Positions 54,000 through 64,000 of a stretch of 64,000 nt of DNA are shown piece after piece. The translations under genes were made by a program, and so were the position numbers. Numbering within the stretch: position 1 is the stretch's first letter; each line of letters begins with the position of its first letter. Source of the DNA: Undaria pinnatifida (lineage: Eukaryota; Sar; Phaeophyceae; Laminariales; Alariaceae). The stretch is taken from contig JABAKD010000002.1 in assembly GCA_012845835.1 (NCBI GenBank), forward strand, positions 4,232,001-4,296,000, given 5' to 3'. The notes below the pieces were generated by a model that was not told the DNA's origin, did not search any database, and was given only the letters and a program-made list of their open reading frames with translations.

Positions 54000-54998
54000 G
54001 CTCGCGAACCACAAACGTCCGGCTGGATCGTCTAGCGGGAGCCCAAGGGTTGAATCTGTGCCGTCCTCCTTACAAGCCCGGAAGTGACCGATAAACCGAT
54101 GGTGTAACATGAGACACGGCCGCGCAAGCAGGACACAAGGAGGGTTTGAGGCGGTAACTCGAGCCTTCAAAAAAGTGAAGACAGGCTTCTTCAAGAGTGG
54201 AGACCCGCTGCCTCGGGCGTGGAGACGGGCTGCTCCCAGGTGAAGAAAGGCGCATCGTGTCTTCGGTCTGCCTTGCTTGTTGTTGTCCAGTCTTCCGATC
54301 TCCGAGCTTTTGAATACTCCTTTTGAAATTCAAACTGTTTTTGCGGGCTTTCATGAACGGGTGTGGCTTTTCGATTCTTGAGTAGACTACTCGAAAAATT
54401 CAAAAACGCCGAAAGGCCAGTCTACTACTGCTGCTGCTTTTGGTGGGCTGCAAACAGGTTTTGCTGTGGGCCAGGGGTAGAGCCGGAAGAGTCTTCCGCA
54501 CCTGTGGCCTTGGCGTGGGTGGCGCGTTTGGGGCGCGTTGCGTTTGTATGTGGGTCACAGCTCGTCGGTCTCCAACGAACGTGAGACGAGCGTTCTGATT
54601 TCGAAAATTGTTTGTTGGAGCTGTAAAATGTTCGTAGCAAGTAGCTAAAGTTGCGCCGCTTCGGGCACTCTTGATGACGCGTCAGCCTGTCTGCCGTGGG
54701 CAATCCCGCAGAGCGTCCACAAGGAACCTGGGAGCCTCTTCGGGAGAGTGCTTGAGTGTTGTGGATGCCGTCTGGTGTGTCCTGGATGCCCTGTGGAAGG
54801 TGATGTGTGCCTCGATGTGTTGGTGTCCTGGCTGGCTGGTCGATTGTTCAATTTTTATATATGGGATTTTACTACGAGTATGTTTTTTTTCACTCGCAAA
54901 CTGGGCCATCATCCCACATTAACCAAGTTATTTTTTTCTCGATTTTCTTCCCCCCTCATCCTAAATTACGATTTAAAATAGTTGATGCAAGTAGCTTA
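54000..54998. repeat. About 1-kb dispersed repeat, right copy (family E)
   Basis: Direct copy of 1097-2103 (see there). Together the two copies bracket the gene. Confidence 0.85.
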
Positions 54999-55000
54999 TA

Positions 55001-55053
55001 GTCACTGGTTCGAGTATTGACAACCCGGTGTGTACCCACGTACCGTAGCCTGG
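55001..55053 (+). mobile_element. Family B MITE right-end fragment
   Basis: gtcactggttcgagtattg ... acccacgtaccgtagcctggtc, the last 50 bases of family B. Confidence 0.6.
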
Positions 55054-55500
55054 TCCAATATGGACAAATGAGGGCGAGGATTTTGTGCGAGGTCTGTTGT
55101 TGGCCTACATCACCGTCGGTTGTTGTAATTTCAAGGCAAGCACATAGGCCAGTTTCAAAATCCCCCACCTCATGCGCCCAACGACCGGGACCCCTTTCGA
55201 TAGTGATGGAGTAGGACTGTTCGACAGGCGATGCGGGCGTCTGAGGCACGCAAGCAGGCGGCGAATTTTCATTGTGGTTCTGCTTCAGTCCCCAGCAAAG
55301 CTCTTTGAGTATTCTTCAGAAGTTGACCCAACAGGAAATCAGCGGCAATCTTCTGTACTGGCGGGATCAGTTTCCCATGGTGGCGTCCCTGCAGGGATCG
55401 TGAAATAGGTTCAGGATACACACCCGGGATGGGGCAACAGGGGTTGGGGGGTGGGACCCCTACAATGATACTTTAATCGTGCTAGGTGGGGCGGGGGAAC

Positions 55501-55758
55501 GCGGGCCACGATAGAGGTGCACACCACCTTTTTCTGGTGCTCCCCAAAATCGGGAGCTTAACACTGCTCTAACGCAAAAACTGATTTGGAGAAAACCCAA
55601 AACTGCTACACTACCGGATGAAAAATCTCATGGGCTAGGTATATAACGAGAATCATGCAAGAATAAAGGGGGCGTATTCTCCGACGATTTTGGGTTAAGG
55701 AGCCCCGCCATTCAGAAAACATTTCAGACGAAAAGTGCTACCTCTATCGTAGCACGGG
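55501..55758 (+). mobile_element. Family A MITE, full length
   Basis: Left TIR gcgggccacgatagaggtgcac, right TIR gtgctacctctatcgtagcacgggc. Core blocks actgctacactaccggatg, catgggctaggtatataacg and tccgacgattttgggttaag. About 258 bp. The clearest isolated copy of the family. Confidence 0.9.
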
Positions 55759-58700
55759 CCTTTGGGGGGAGCGTGGGGGGGGGGGGGGGGGGGGGGGCAT
55801 CTCCGTCCACATGTTGTATGTTTTCTAATATCTCCCTGTGGTCATGCGATTAACTGTTTTGGTGGGTGTACATCGAAGGTAATGGCGCCGTCATAACCAA
55901 TGTAACTATTACGTTTCAAACGTTGAACTTTTCTGAAGTGAGTCAGGACCAAGGTTGTCTCGGGTTGCGCCTTGGAGGGCGGGCTTCTTTTTAACGCTGC
56001 TGGCGATCGAGATATGCCTTAGGGGGCGGTTCGTGCTCGTACTGCGGCGAGACAAGAAATACTATATCAGTACCACCGTTGAGCTGCTGCTGCCGCCGCT
56101 GCCCTTAGAGCACGTCGGCGGAAGTAACGGGGTGTAGCCGTCGCAGCTTGGGCCTGGGGTAAACGTGCAGTGATAGTGGGTTGGGCGATATGCGCAATGA
56201 ATTGGGCTTCCATGATCGGAAGTATCATATCGGAAAGCATTCCGTGTGGCGCCAAGAATGTGTGATCGGCTGTGTCCCTTTTCGCATAAGATTATGTGTA
56301 TACCAGGGGTATATTTGTATATTTATCGGGATGCCTTCCTTTCTATCTTGTGTTTTGGAACTGTTCATCGTTGCTGAGAGTGGAAAAGTGCCTAAGGTGT
56401 CGCTTGCGTGACGTTTTTGGTTTGTGAAGCACATATGATATAGTCAAATTGCTTTTTTTTCATCGCACTCGTAGGGGTTGTTCCTCGGTTCTCGATGTCT
56501 CCTCTTGCTATAATATATTTGCACTTTTTTCCTTGTCGTATTTTTATGTGCTCGTCAGTTTCTGGTTGCCGATTTATTTCTTGGCAGGTTTTCATTAAGG
56601 CCACGGGCGATCGCACAGGCATATTTTGAGTAGGAGCTCTTATGGAGGCATATAAAACCAGACTACTACGGCATTTGCCAACAAGATCCTTACTTCGAAA
56701 TTTTGGAAAAAATGCTGCAACGATCCAATAATACAGAGTTTTTCAGGTGCCTTTTGCCCTTTTTTGGACTCCATAACCAACCACCCCTTCTTGGAGTGTC
56801 CCTCTCCTCCTGTCCGAATTCCTACGCCAGACAACAAAGAGAGTTGTATCATCCGCCTGGTGACCAGCAGGCTTTTATCGAAAAAATTACCATCGGTGAT
56901 TGCACCCATTCTATTAGACTCCCGCGCGTGAATCGAGGTGTTTCAGCTATTTCGGTAGCTTTTGGTGTCGCTAGCTCGTAAGTTCGAACTCACGAAAGTA
57001 CCTCGTCACTCGCTTCTTGCTGCCTACAGCTGCGGGCCGGCGCAGACGACATCGTCATACACCCCACCACGAGCCTCCCTCAATTCAGCAGGCCGTGGTT
57101 GCTTGTGGAGAGGTGTAGCTTTCCGCTAGTGAAGTGCATACGTACTGTGGGGGTCGTGTTTTTTTCCTTTTTGTGATGCCCAAACTTCGACCACTCCAGC
57201 GCCTCAAAGTCGAAGTATGGACCTCTGCTGTGATCCAGAGGGACAACGATCTGAAGAGACTTTCAGCGTATGTAGATTAAGCCCTTTTTCCCGTAGATTA
57301 CCGGGTTTGTGTTCCACGCACCAGTTGAAGCTCGCTAAAGGCAGCGTGTTAACATAGTCATGTGTTTTCCCGTTCCGACAAAACATGTATATATATTTGA
57401 GTTACCGGAACACCGGGGACCCGGGGACGCCTGGGTCCCCCCGTGCCCTTACTTTCGTGTATATCTCTTCCTGCAAGGTGCCTGGCTTTCTGGATTGAGA
57501 GGCTGCAACGTGCCCGGTTTGCGGTATAGGATAGATTCAAGGTTTCGCATCGAGTTCGTTTAGCATCTCATGGGCAAGTCTTTTTACGGCATTTTCGATT
57601 TATATATTTTGTGTTCTTCGAAATGTAGGACGACTGAGCTTGTATCCCTCGACGCTGAACAATAGGCACGGACCCTCGGCGTGATGGGTGTCAATGGGCT
57701 TAACATAAACGATTTAGGAAAATACACACACCCAACCTGTGACATACGGTGTATATCGCGATCATATGAACCAGGCGGAGTTTTGATTAAAGCCAAACAT
57801 CTGGCATACATACGTCGGAGGTTGGGTAACCCTGGTGCTAGATGGTCTGCAATACCGACGCTGGGCTTTAAGACGCGTTCCTTTTCAATCGACGTTGTCA
57901 GTAGCGCAATGTGTGAAACGGCGAATAGAAACAAGCGATCGGAGAACATTTGTGTCAAAATTGTTTCCCCCCTCGCCACGGGTGCACAAGACCCTCGCAT
58001 TTCGCCGATATCGCAGAACGTCGGCAAAAGACAGACCTTCTGATCGCCTTTCGGAATGTCAGATATGACCCGAAACCCCCGAAACGTCGACAAACTCTAA
58101 ACGGTAGCCTTTGGAAGCACCTTTTAACGTGAGCTACGATAGAGGTAACACTTTATTCTGCAGTTGTTTTTTCTTAATGATGGGGCTCGTTAACCCAAAA
58201 ATCGCCATAAGAATGTCATTCCACGAGTACTTTCGCAAAAGCACTTGCTTTCGAACTTAGTACAGACTGGTTCAAGCGAAAAAAAACAAATGTCTTCCCC
58301 GCTAATAATGTCGCTCCGAACATCTAGTCAAACAGTAAATGTTTGGCGTCGTGCCTGACCCCCTTGACCAGTGAAAGAGGGCGACATGGCCAGTTTGGCT
58401 TTAACGGCTGGGCTGTCTCTGGGGGGAAAACTCGTACCGACCAATGACCCAGGCCTTTATTGTTTTCGATTTTTTTCATGCCTCTTCCGCGCGGGTTCGA
58501 AGAATAAAATTGCACCGCATTCCGCAAGATACAGTTGGATGTACTCCATGACATGTCTGTTAAAATTCTCGGGCAGAAAATCGAACATCTGACCTGCTTG
58601 TGTCCAACATTAAGCAGAGTCTAGCGAAAAACCTGGATCCTACGCCAAGACTAAGTCAATTGAAGGAAATATGGTATGCTACTCATTATTACTAAACAAA

Positions 58701-60054
58701 CTCCAAATTTAATGTCCATGCCGTTTTTTGTGGCTAACTCGCGTCCTTCGACCAGACCAGAGGCAGTCCGAGCAGCGGGAGATCCAGGTTTACCACTAAC
58801 TAACTCCAACCGTGACTGTAAGGCCTCAGCCCTACTGACAAAAAGAGCCCGAAGTGAAACCTATTTTGGACACCAAAGAAGCCCGATGTATATGCGTTTC
58901 TGTTCGGTTGGGCATTTGCAGGACTGGGTCTTGGACAGGTCACCAAACGCAACGTCCGGCCGTCTGGGCCAGACGAGGTGAAAGCATGAACAGTCAGGCA
59001 GCAGTCTGGGTGAGCTTTTTGCCGTTCGATAGAGAAAATTTCAGTACTTTTGTGCTTTTATAGTGTAGCGCCAGAGGCCCAGGAAGAAAGTGGTAAAAAA
59101 CCGAGCCAAGATGTATGTATGCTCGCCTTCCTGTGTAATTTTTGCCAAAGTGTTCTGTTCCTCACAGCACACGCACGGCTTCAGCAACCGCGGCACTGAC
59201 GATGGCGCTCGCGTGCACATATACATTTCTTCGTGTATATTCGAAATACTCAAGCAATAGGAAGATATGTCGAATGCACGGCAGAGGCATCATCGCACGT
59301 TCATATTTTCGGGGTCCCTCTCGCCGGAGCAACCCTCTACCCTCCCCATTCTTCAAAAACACTGACTTCATGAAACTGACTCCCTGACAAAAAGCACTAA
59401 AATGAATCCCCACACTCCCACGGTGTACAGAACGTATACACAATGGTCTGCATCAAAGTTTAGGTAAATGACGTTTCGTTGGAAATAAATGGGCAATTTC
59501 TCGGTTAAGTGGCGCCGCCAGACTGTCCCAAACGTTTTTGCAAAAATACGAAGGCCATGGCAGGGGAGCAGGGGAGCTACCCCTGTCAGCACCGCCGGGT
59601 TTGATCCTCTTGCACGAGTGACTCTTGACCTCACCGGAACCGGGACCTTGGAGGAGGGGGGGGGATCGCGTTTTTTTCAACTCCCCCTCGTGATTGCCGT
59701 ATTTGGTTGCAGTCTTGCTCACGACAATCATGTACTTCGGGAAAGCCTGTCATACTGGATAGATTCGAGCACGAACGTGCGCAGATTTCCGTCCTCGGAC
59801 ATGTCCGCCGTCGTCTATCTGGCTACCATCATGGGTGTTGGCAGTCGTGGTACTACTACAGTAATGCCTCCGGCCGTCGTGGCCCTTGTAATTGTGGCGC
59901 GATCTGGATAACTTCGAGATCATACGGGTGCACGTTGACCCCATATTGTGTTTGTGCGTCGCCCGACGACTCATGTTACGGTAGATGTGCTTCATTGGTT
60001 TCTGCGAATATCCCAACTTAATTGAATTGATTATTTTCTTGGCCCAGAACCTAA
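55759..60054. other. Intergenic, no gene recognised
   Basis: A poly-G run lies at about 55774-55797 and a family A right-end fragment at 58128-58220. Open frames of up to 169 codons exist on both strands, but none shows a motif or is supported by splice context. Confidence 0.5.
58128..58220 (-). mobile_element. Family A MITE right-end fragment
   Basis: cgtgagctacgatagaggtaac followed by gatggggctcgttaacccaaaaatcg, the reverse complement of the family's 3' part. Confidence 0.6.
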
Positions 60055-60237
60055 ATTAGAGGATACAAAAAAGTACACCAGCCCGATCTGGGCAACCCCA
60101 TAACCTAGGTACCCCAAGAAAGAAAAAAAAATGCGCAAAGATTTGATGATTTTCCGACGATTTGGGGTTAAGGAGCACTGTCGTTCAGAGCACGGTGTCG
60201 CCAAAATGTAGTACAGTACCTCTATCGGAGCACATGT
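60055..60237 (+). mobile_element. Family A MITE, 3' part
   Basis: Blocks ccccataacctaggtacccc, ttccgacgatttggggttaagga and agtacctctatcggagcac. Confidence 0.7.
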
Positions 60238-60759
60238 CCGATGCTCCAACGGTCAGCGCACATCATAACAGCTTGGATATAGCTAAGTAGCTGCATATTA
60301 TAGGGATTAAAAGTGTCCGTCACGTGTGACGGTGCAGACGGCATCGTACATCGGTTGCTCAGCACGATTCTGAGAGACTCCCTGGTACGTCAATATTTCT
60401 TCTCGCGCTTGCTGTTGTACCGTTCTCGGCGCGCTCCGAGAATCGCATTTTACTATTTTTCGGCGGTTGTTGCAACCAACCATTGCTGCTCCGGTATGGT
60501 CCTGCTTCTTATCTGCTGCCTTTTACTATTGTACTCACGCAACTTGTCTTTAGCGGTTGAAGGTCGGGGCTTTCGCTTCCTATCAGGTACCTACCTTGTG
60601 CCGGTACGTTCCGGTACGAGTGGGTATGTGGCATACCTGCTGTACGTTATTACCATAGACGTGGCTTTTGCGCTCCGTACGGCCATATATGCGCTTGCTC
60701 TTCCGTGCTGTGGTCTAGTGCGGGTCGGTTTCGCTATTAGCACCGCCGCCATCGAATAG
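60238..60759. other. Open hydrophobic frame, no gene recognised
   Basis: A 148-codon frame (60313-60759, +) is Leu/Tyr/Cys-rich and hydrophobic, but has no motif, no splice context and no match to the gene described above. Confidence 0.4.
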
Positions 60760-61730
60760 CTGTTACGTCACGCCAGCACGTTGGTGTTGGGTCTTTTTTA
60801 TGAACGAGGTACTGAACCACTCGCGCGGGTGGCTTAATCTACGTCATGAAAAGTGTGCCCATCCCCCCCCCCTGCTGTAGGCTTTAGTAGATACTAACTG
60901 GTGCTTCACACCTGGTTGCGACTAATCGTAAAGCGCAAATGGAAATTGAGTGACGCCGGTACTACGAGTTGAGGATACCTAACGTACATGGCCGGGCAAC
61001 CATGCTGCCACCACCACATTCAACCACACCAACCACCTGCTCCGCACCTCAAGCACGACCGATAAAACAAATGCATGTTCCATTCCGTCGAGAAAACATA
61101 TGTATATCGTCCAGTCCTTTCGTGGAAAAGCATGTTCACCGTCGCGTCTCGTCGAGAACTAAATCCATGCGCTCTATCAATAGAGCACCGCCTGAACGTA
61201 AAAAATATGTCAGAGAAGTCGACAGTAACGCCTGACATGCTGTTCTGACTCGGACGCCCTCTTTAACTATCGGCAGAACACACATCCCGCCCGTTCAAAC
61301 ACAACGGTGGTTCTGGCAGGTTACGCGAACTGGACCTACACTACGTATATGCAATTGGTACTGCCTGCCCCAAATAGACGAGATTGTCCTTCCCCCCGGG
61401 TTTTGCATCACCATTTGGACACACTAGCTGTCCCTCGCGTTTCACGACAGATCGACCAACCAAGCGGATGGAATTAGGATGTCAGTCCAAAATCGTGTCT
61501 TAATCTATACCATGTGGTTCTTTCGCATACCTGATATGTCTTCAACACTTACTTGCCAGGCTCGTGCTGCGGTAGGAATAGCAGCGGGTGGTTCGATGGG
61601 GATGGCACTGCCCAGCCAAAATATTCAAGTCTCTGCCGGGCTCGTCAGCTGAGAAACCACTCAATTCCGTTGCTATTTGGTTTGTATGTGTCGCTGATAG
61701 TACACTCTGAAATATTGAACGCGTACAGTA
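60760..61730 (-). repeat. About 1-kb repeat, right arm of the inverted pair (family D)
   Basis: Reverse complement of 52990-53990, with many substitutions and small indels. The arms are separated by about 6.8 kb. Confidence 0.88.
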
Positions 61731-62435
61731 CAACTACTCCAGTTCTCAAGAAAACACGCCAAGGGGGTTAATTGGACCTGCTGCGCGTACAGCTTTAACC
61801 AGCACCGTAACCACCACCGTAAATACGATCACAAAACAAAACAAAGAATATCTTCGTCGGCTTTTTATTTTCTTTGCAGTGTAATTGAAATCCGCACCGG
61901 GACCCACACTGTCGAAAACAATGCACCGAAAACGAACCGAACCGCACAGTACGACCCGATGTACCAGGTGTAAGAACCACCCGGCACGATAATAATGAAT
62001 ACAAAATTCACCCTCCGGAGGATCCAGAAATAAACCGCACCGAACCGCACCACTCCACTCTCACCAAAAAAACTAAAAAAAGGAAAAGCAGGAGGGCTGG
62101 GCTTTTAAATCAATAATAGTGTACCGACGGTTGAAGAACAGTGCTGGGTGCTCTCGCGACCGGTTTTAACTTACAGCCGCTGGGAGAGGTACGATTTAAG
62201 ATCGAACCGGACGTTTAATGACAAACATGACCTCACCGATCGCATCGAACTCCACCGCGCCGCTTTAACAACAACCCACCGATCCGTACCGTAGAGTTCC
62301 CAAACAAATAACGCACTGTACCATGTAATCTGCCTACGTATCTATATGAAGAACAATCAACCGCGGTTCGGTTCCTTCACACACTGCACATTAATAGTAG
62401 GCGATTGATGTGGCGCAGCGTAGCCAACCATAATA
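61731..62435. other. Intergenic, nothing recognised
   Basis: Rich in aaccgcaccgaaccgcacc-like motifs (61930-62060), a loose local repetition of accg units. Confidence 0.5.
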
Positions 62436-62591
62436 TAGGGGATTCATGGCCTACAACAACAGTTGGCAGAAAAACAACAAAAATCACATCTTGCGAAGGT
62501 GCGAATGACATTCTTGCGATTTTTGGTGTAGGAGCCCCGTCGTTTCAGAAAATGCTTCAGTCAAACGGTGGTACCTCTATCGCAGCACGTG
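62436..62591 (+). mobile_element. Family A MITE, 3' part
   Basis: Blocks gattcatggcctac, tgcgatttttggtgtaggagcc and ggtacctctatcgcagcacg. Confidence 0.65.
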
Positions 62592-62592
62592 T

Positions 62593-62626
62593 CGTCATCA
62601 TGTCGTCATCATGTCGTCATCATGTC
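62593..62626 (+). repeat. 11-bp tandem repeat (tcgtcatcatg) x3
   Basis: Three perfect copies directly after the MITE right TIR. Confidence 0.9.
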
Positions 62627-62979
62627 TTGATGAGATGTAAGGTGCTATGGGTGTACTTCGCATCAATAAAGCCAAAACTGAAAAGCAATCAAAAGCAAAG
62701 TGGCCACGATGGATGGAAATGTACAATCCGCTCGGCATCCATTCGCCGACCAAATAGTTCCTTACATTTCCACTCGAACGATGTATGCTTTTGTTGTTTC
62801 ATCGGGGGGGGGGAGGAGGATCCCAACAACACCAAAAGGGGGACCCATATGATGTGATACTACCGCGTTGCACGATTGCACGTCGGTCCCGAAGACGACC
62901 CTTTCTTCTCAAGGCCTTACGGTATTTCAAATTTTTTGCATGATACCAGCGTAGGGTATGATATAGATCAAACAAGTTT

Positions 62980-63428
62980 ATGATGGATATTGTGGTAGAC
63001 CCCAGAACGGTGGCAGAGAGGCTTTGTTCCCGACGCTAGTCGGGTTGGTGACACTGTGCAGTGGGTGGCCTGGAAGACTCGAGTGCTTCCGTGTTGAGGA
63101 GAAGATGTAAAGATGTTGTAAACACTGGCGCTAATGTGGCCAACACACACAGATAAACTGCAGACTATGCAGGAGTCCAGAAGTTGGCTGGGTACTGGAG
63201 ATGAGATGACGGTGATGGCTACGATGCTAGACAATCCAGAAGGATCCACATGAGAGAGTGACCTACTCGTCAAGGCAACAGAGAATCCTACAGAAGTAAT
63301 ATTCCGCATATTCATACGCACGTTACATACCAACCGACATATAACAGATCTACGATGATCTACGACGTACAAGTGCAGTGCTACTGAACATTGACTCATA
63401 CTGGCTATGCGCAAAAGTTTCCATAACA
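62980..63428 (-). repeat. 3' LTR of a second copia element (approximate left edge)
   Basis: On the minus strand it begins tgttatggaaactttt directly after the purine tract gaagaggag (63429-63437), the expected start of a 3' LTR. The far end near 62980 is estimated. The partner LTR lies outside the window. Confidence 0.6.
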
Positions 63429-63437
63429 CTCCTCTTC
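63429..63437 (-). promoter_or_regulatory. Polypurine tract of the copia element
   Basis: gaagaggag on the minus strand, immediately before the LTR start TGTTATGG; primes plus-strand DNA synthesis in this element class. Confidence 0.6.
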
Positions 63438-63622
63438 AATGAAAGTTGCTCTGAATTGTACCAAAACTAATGATTATAAATTTAAGCAAACAAATGCGTG
63501 TCATGCGTGTTTCAACCAAGTGATGATATTCATTGTTTCCTACACAACCAACTACAATCTTCAATCCTACGAAAGAAATCAAAAGTGTAAGCTAATTCAA
63601 CAGCCAGAGTCAAACAAACAAA
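63438..63622. other. Copia 3' untranslated region between RNase H stop and polypurine tract
   Basis: AT-rich, about 185 bp, no recognisable frame on the minus strand. Confidence 0.55.
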
Positions 63623-64000
63623 TTACTCATTTTCATTAAATTTGACGATGATGAACTTGTTGACGTCGAACTTGTTGATGAGGTTCATAAGGTGCTTGAA
63701 CCTATGCTTGTTGAAGTGCTTTGTGCCGATGCCGGCGAGGTTGTCCTCCGTCGGGATGTAATGGATGGAGATCCTCCCCTCCGTTACCAGTTCTCGGATA
63801 AAGAAGCGCAGTGCGATGTGCTTGGTCCTCAAGCTGAAGGACCGGTTCCCCAATGCATGTAGGGTAGCCGTGTTGTCGCAGTACACAGGCATTTGTGCAA
63901 ACTCCTTCCCGAGTCCAAACTCCGTCAGCATGCTTGAGCAAAACACTGCTTCCTCCATCGCCAGGGCGGACGCGACCAGCTCCGCTTCCATCGTGGACAT
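63623..64000 (-). CDS. Ty1/copia polyprotein, C-terminal RNase H domain (partial, runs off the right edge)
   Basis: 125 codons without interruption to a stop codon. The reading has STMEAELVASALAMEEAVF (family: S..EAEY.A...A..E..W), the catalytic CDNTATLHAL (family: CDN..A), LRTKHIALRFFIRE (family: R.KHI...YHF.RE), then IHYIPTEDNLAGIGTK (family: V.T..N.AD..TK), with the usual Asp replaced by Gly. RNase H removes RNA template during reverse transcription of the element. The first residue in the window is internal; gag, integrase and reverse transcriptase lie beyond 64000. Unlike the 20-25 kb copy it carries no disabling mutation here, so it is probably a young insertion. Confidence 0.93.
   Translation of the reverse strand: MSTMEAELVASALAMEEAVFCSSMLTEFGLGKEFAQMPVYCDNTATLHALGNRSFSLRTKHIALRFFIRELVTEGRISIHYIPTEDNLAGIGTKHFNKHRFKHLMNLINKFDVNKFIIVKFNENE

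Noticed and set aside
57584..58093. 169-codon minus-strand frame
   Set aside because: It overlaps open frames on the other strand, with no motif or splice support.
60313..60759. 148-codon hydrophobic frame, +
   Set aside because: It is hydrophobic but without recognisable motif or context. Similar frames appear by chance in this sequence.
1..64000. CRISPR arrays, bacterial operons, rRNA genes
   Set aside because: None is present. The tandem repeats are microsatellites, minisatellites or local duplications without spacers of even length.

Overview
ORGANISM. The window is eukaryotic nuclear DNA. It shows long GT-AG introns, decayed and intact Ty1/copia retrotransposons, many short terminal-inverted-repeat elements and long microsatellites, with no operon-like packing. 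The one protein-coding gene combines a signal peptide, GGAI/FxxN beta-helix repeats, a Cys-rich juxtamembrane block and a multi-pass membrane region. This resembles genes known from photosynthetic stramenopiles, so a large-genome brown alga is my best guess (inference, moderate confidence). || THE GENE (2818-52015, + strand). I can assemble 20 exons by hand. They splice in frame to 3,690 nt (1,229 residues plus stop). Exon 1 carries the signal peptide and the first beta-helix part. Exons 2-15 are almost all 78-93 nt. Each encodes exactly one GGAI...FxxN unit, and each intron splits the second Gly codon of the GG pair in phase 1, so every unit exon is phase-symmetric. Exon 16 holds four units without introns, exon 17 holds two. 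Exon 18 and the start of exon 19 are Cys-rich. The rest of exon 19 and exon 20 encode a polytopic membrane region of roughly eight or nine hydrophobic segments. Between the live exons lie at least four relics of the same exon type with lost splice sites or frameshifts, and one place where an exon end plus its donor was tandemly duplicated. The locus therefore looks like a birth-and-death exon array, in which exons can be added, lost or skipped without breaking the frame. || INTRONS AND FLANKS. Intron 8 (13.6 kb) carries a roughly 780-bp pure GGGTC array with inverted GACCC-rich minisatellite on its right, plus a decayed copia element (about 19.77-25.02 kb, minus strand). Three families of about 250-270 bp MITEs are scattered throughout. 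Family A has TIR CGTGCTACGATAGAGGT, family B GACCAAGGCTACGGTAGGGG, family C GAGTCATCCCACGGTAGGGG. Several copies have identical 4-bp flanking duplications, and one family B copy is nested in a family A copy. Two copies of a 1-kb repeat lie in direct orientation on either side of the gene (1097-2103 and 54000-54998). A second 1-kb repeat forms an inverted pair (52990-53990 and 60760-61730). The right edge (62980-64000) is the 3' end of a second, apparently intact copia element on the minus strand. || I see no tRNA, rRNA, CRISPR or other convincing protein gene. 52016-62980 appears to be intergenic and repeat-rich.
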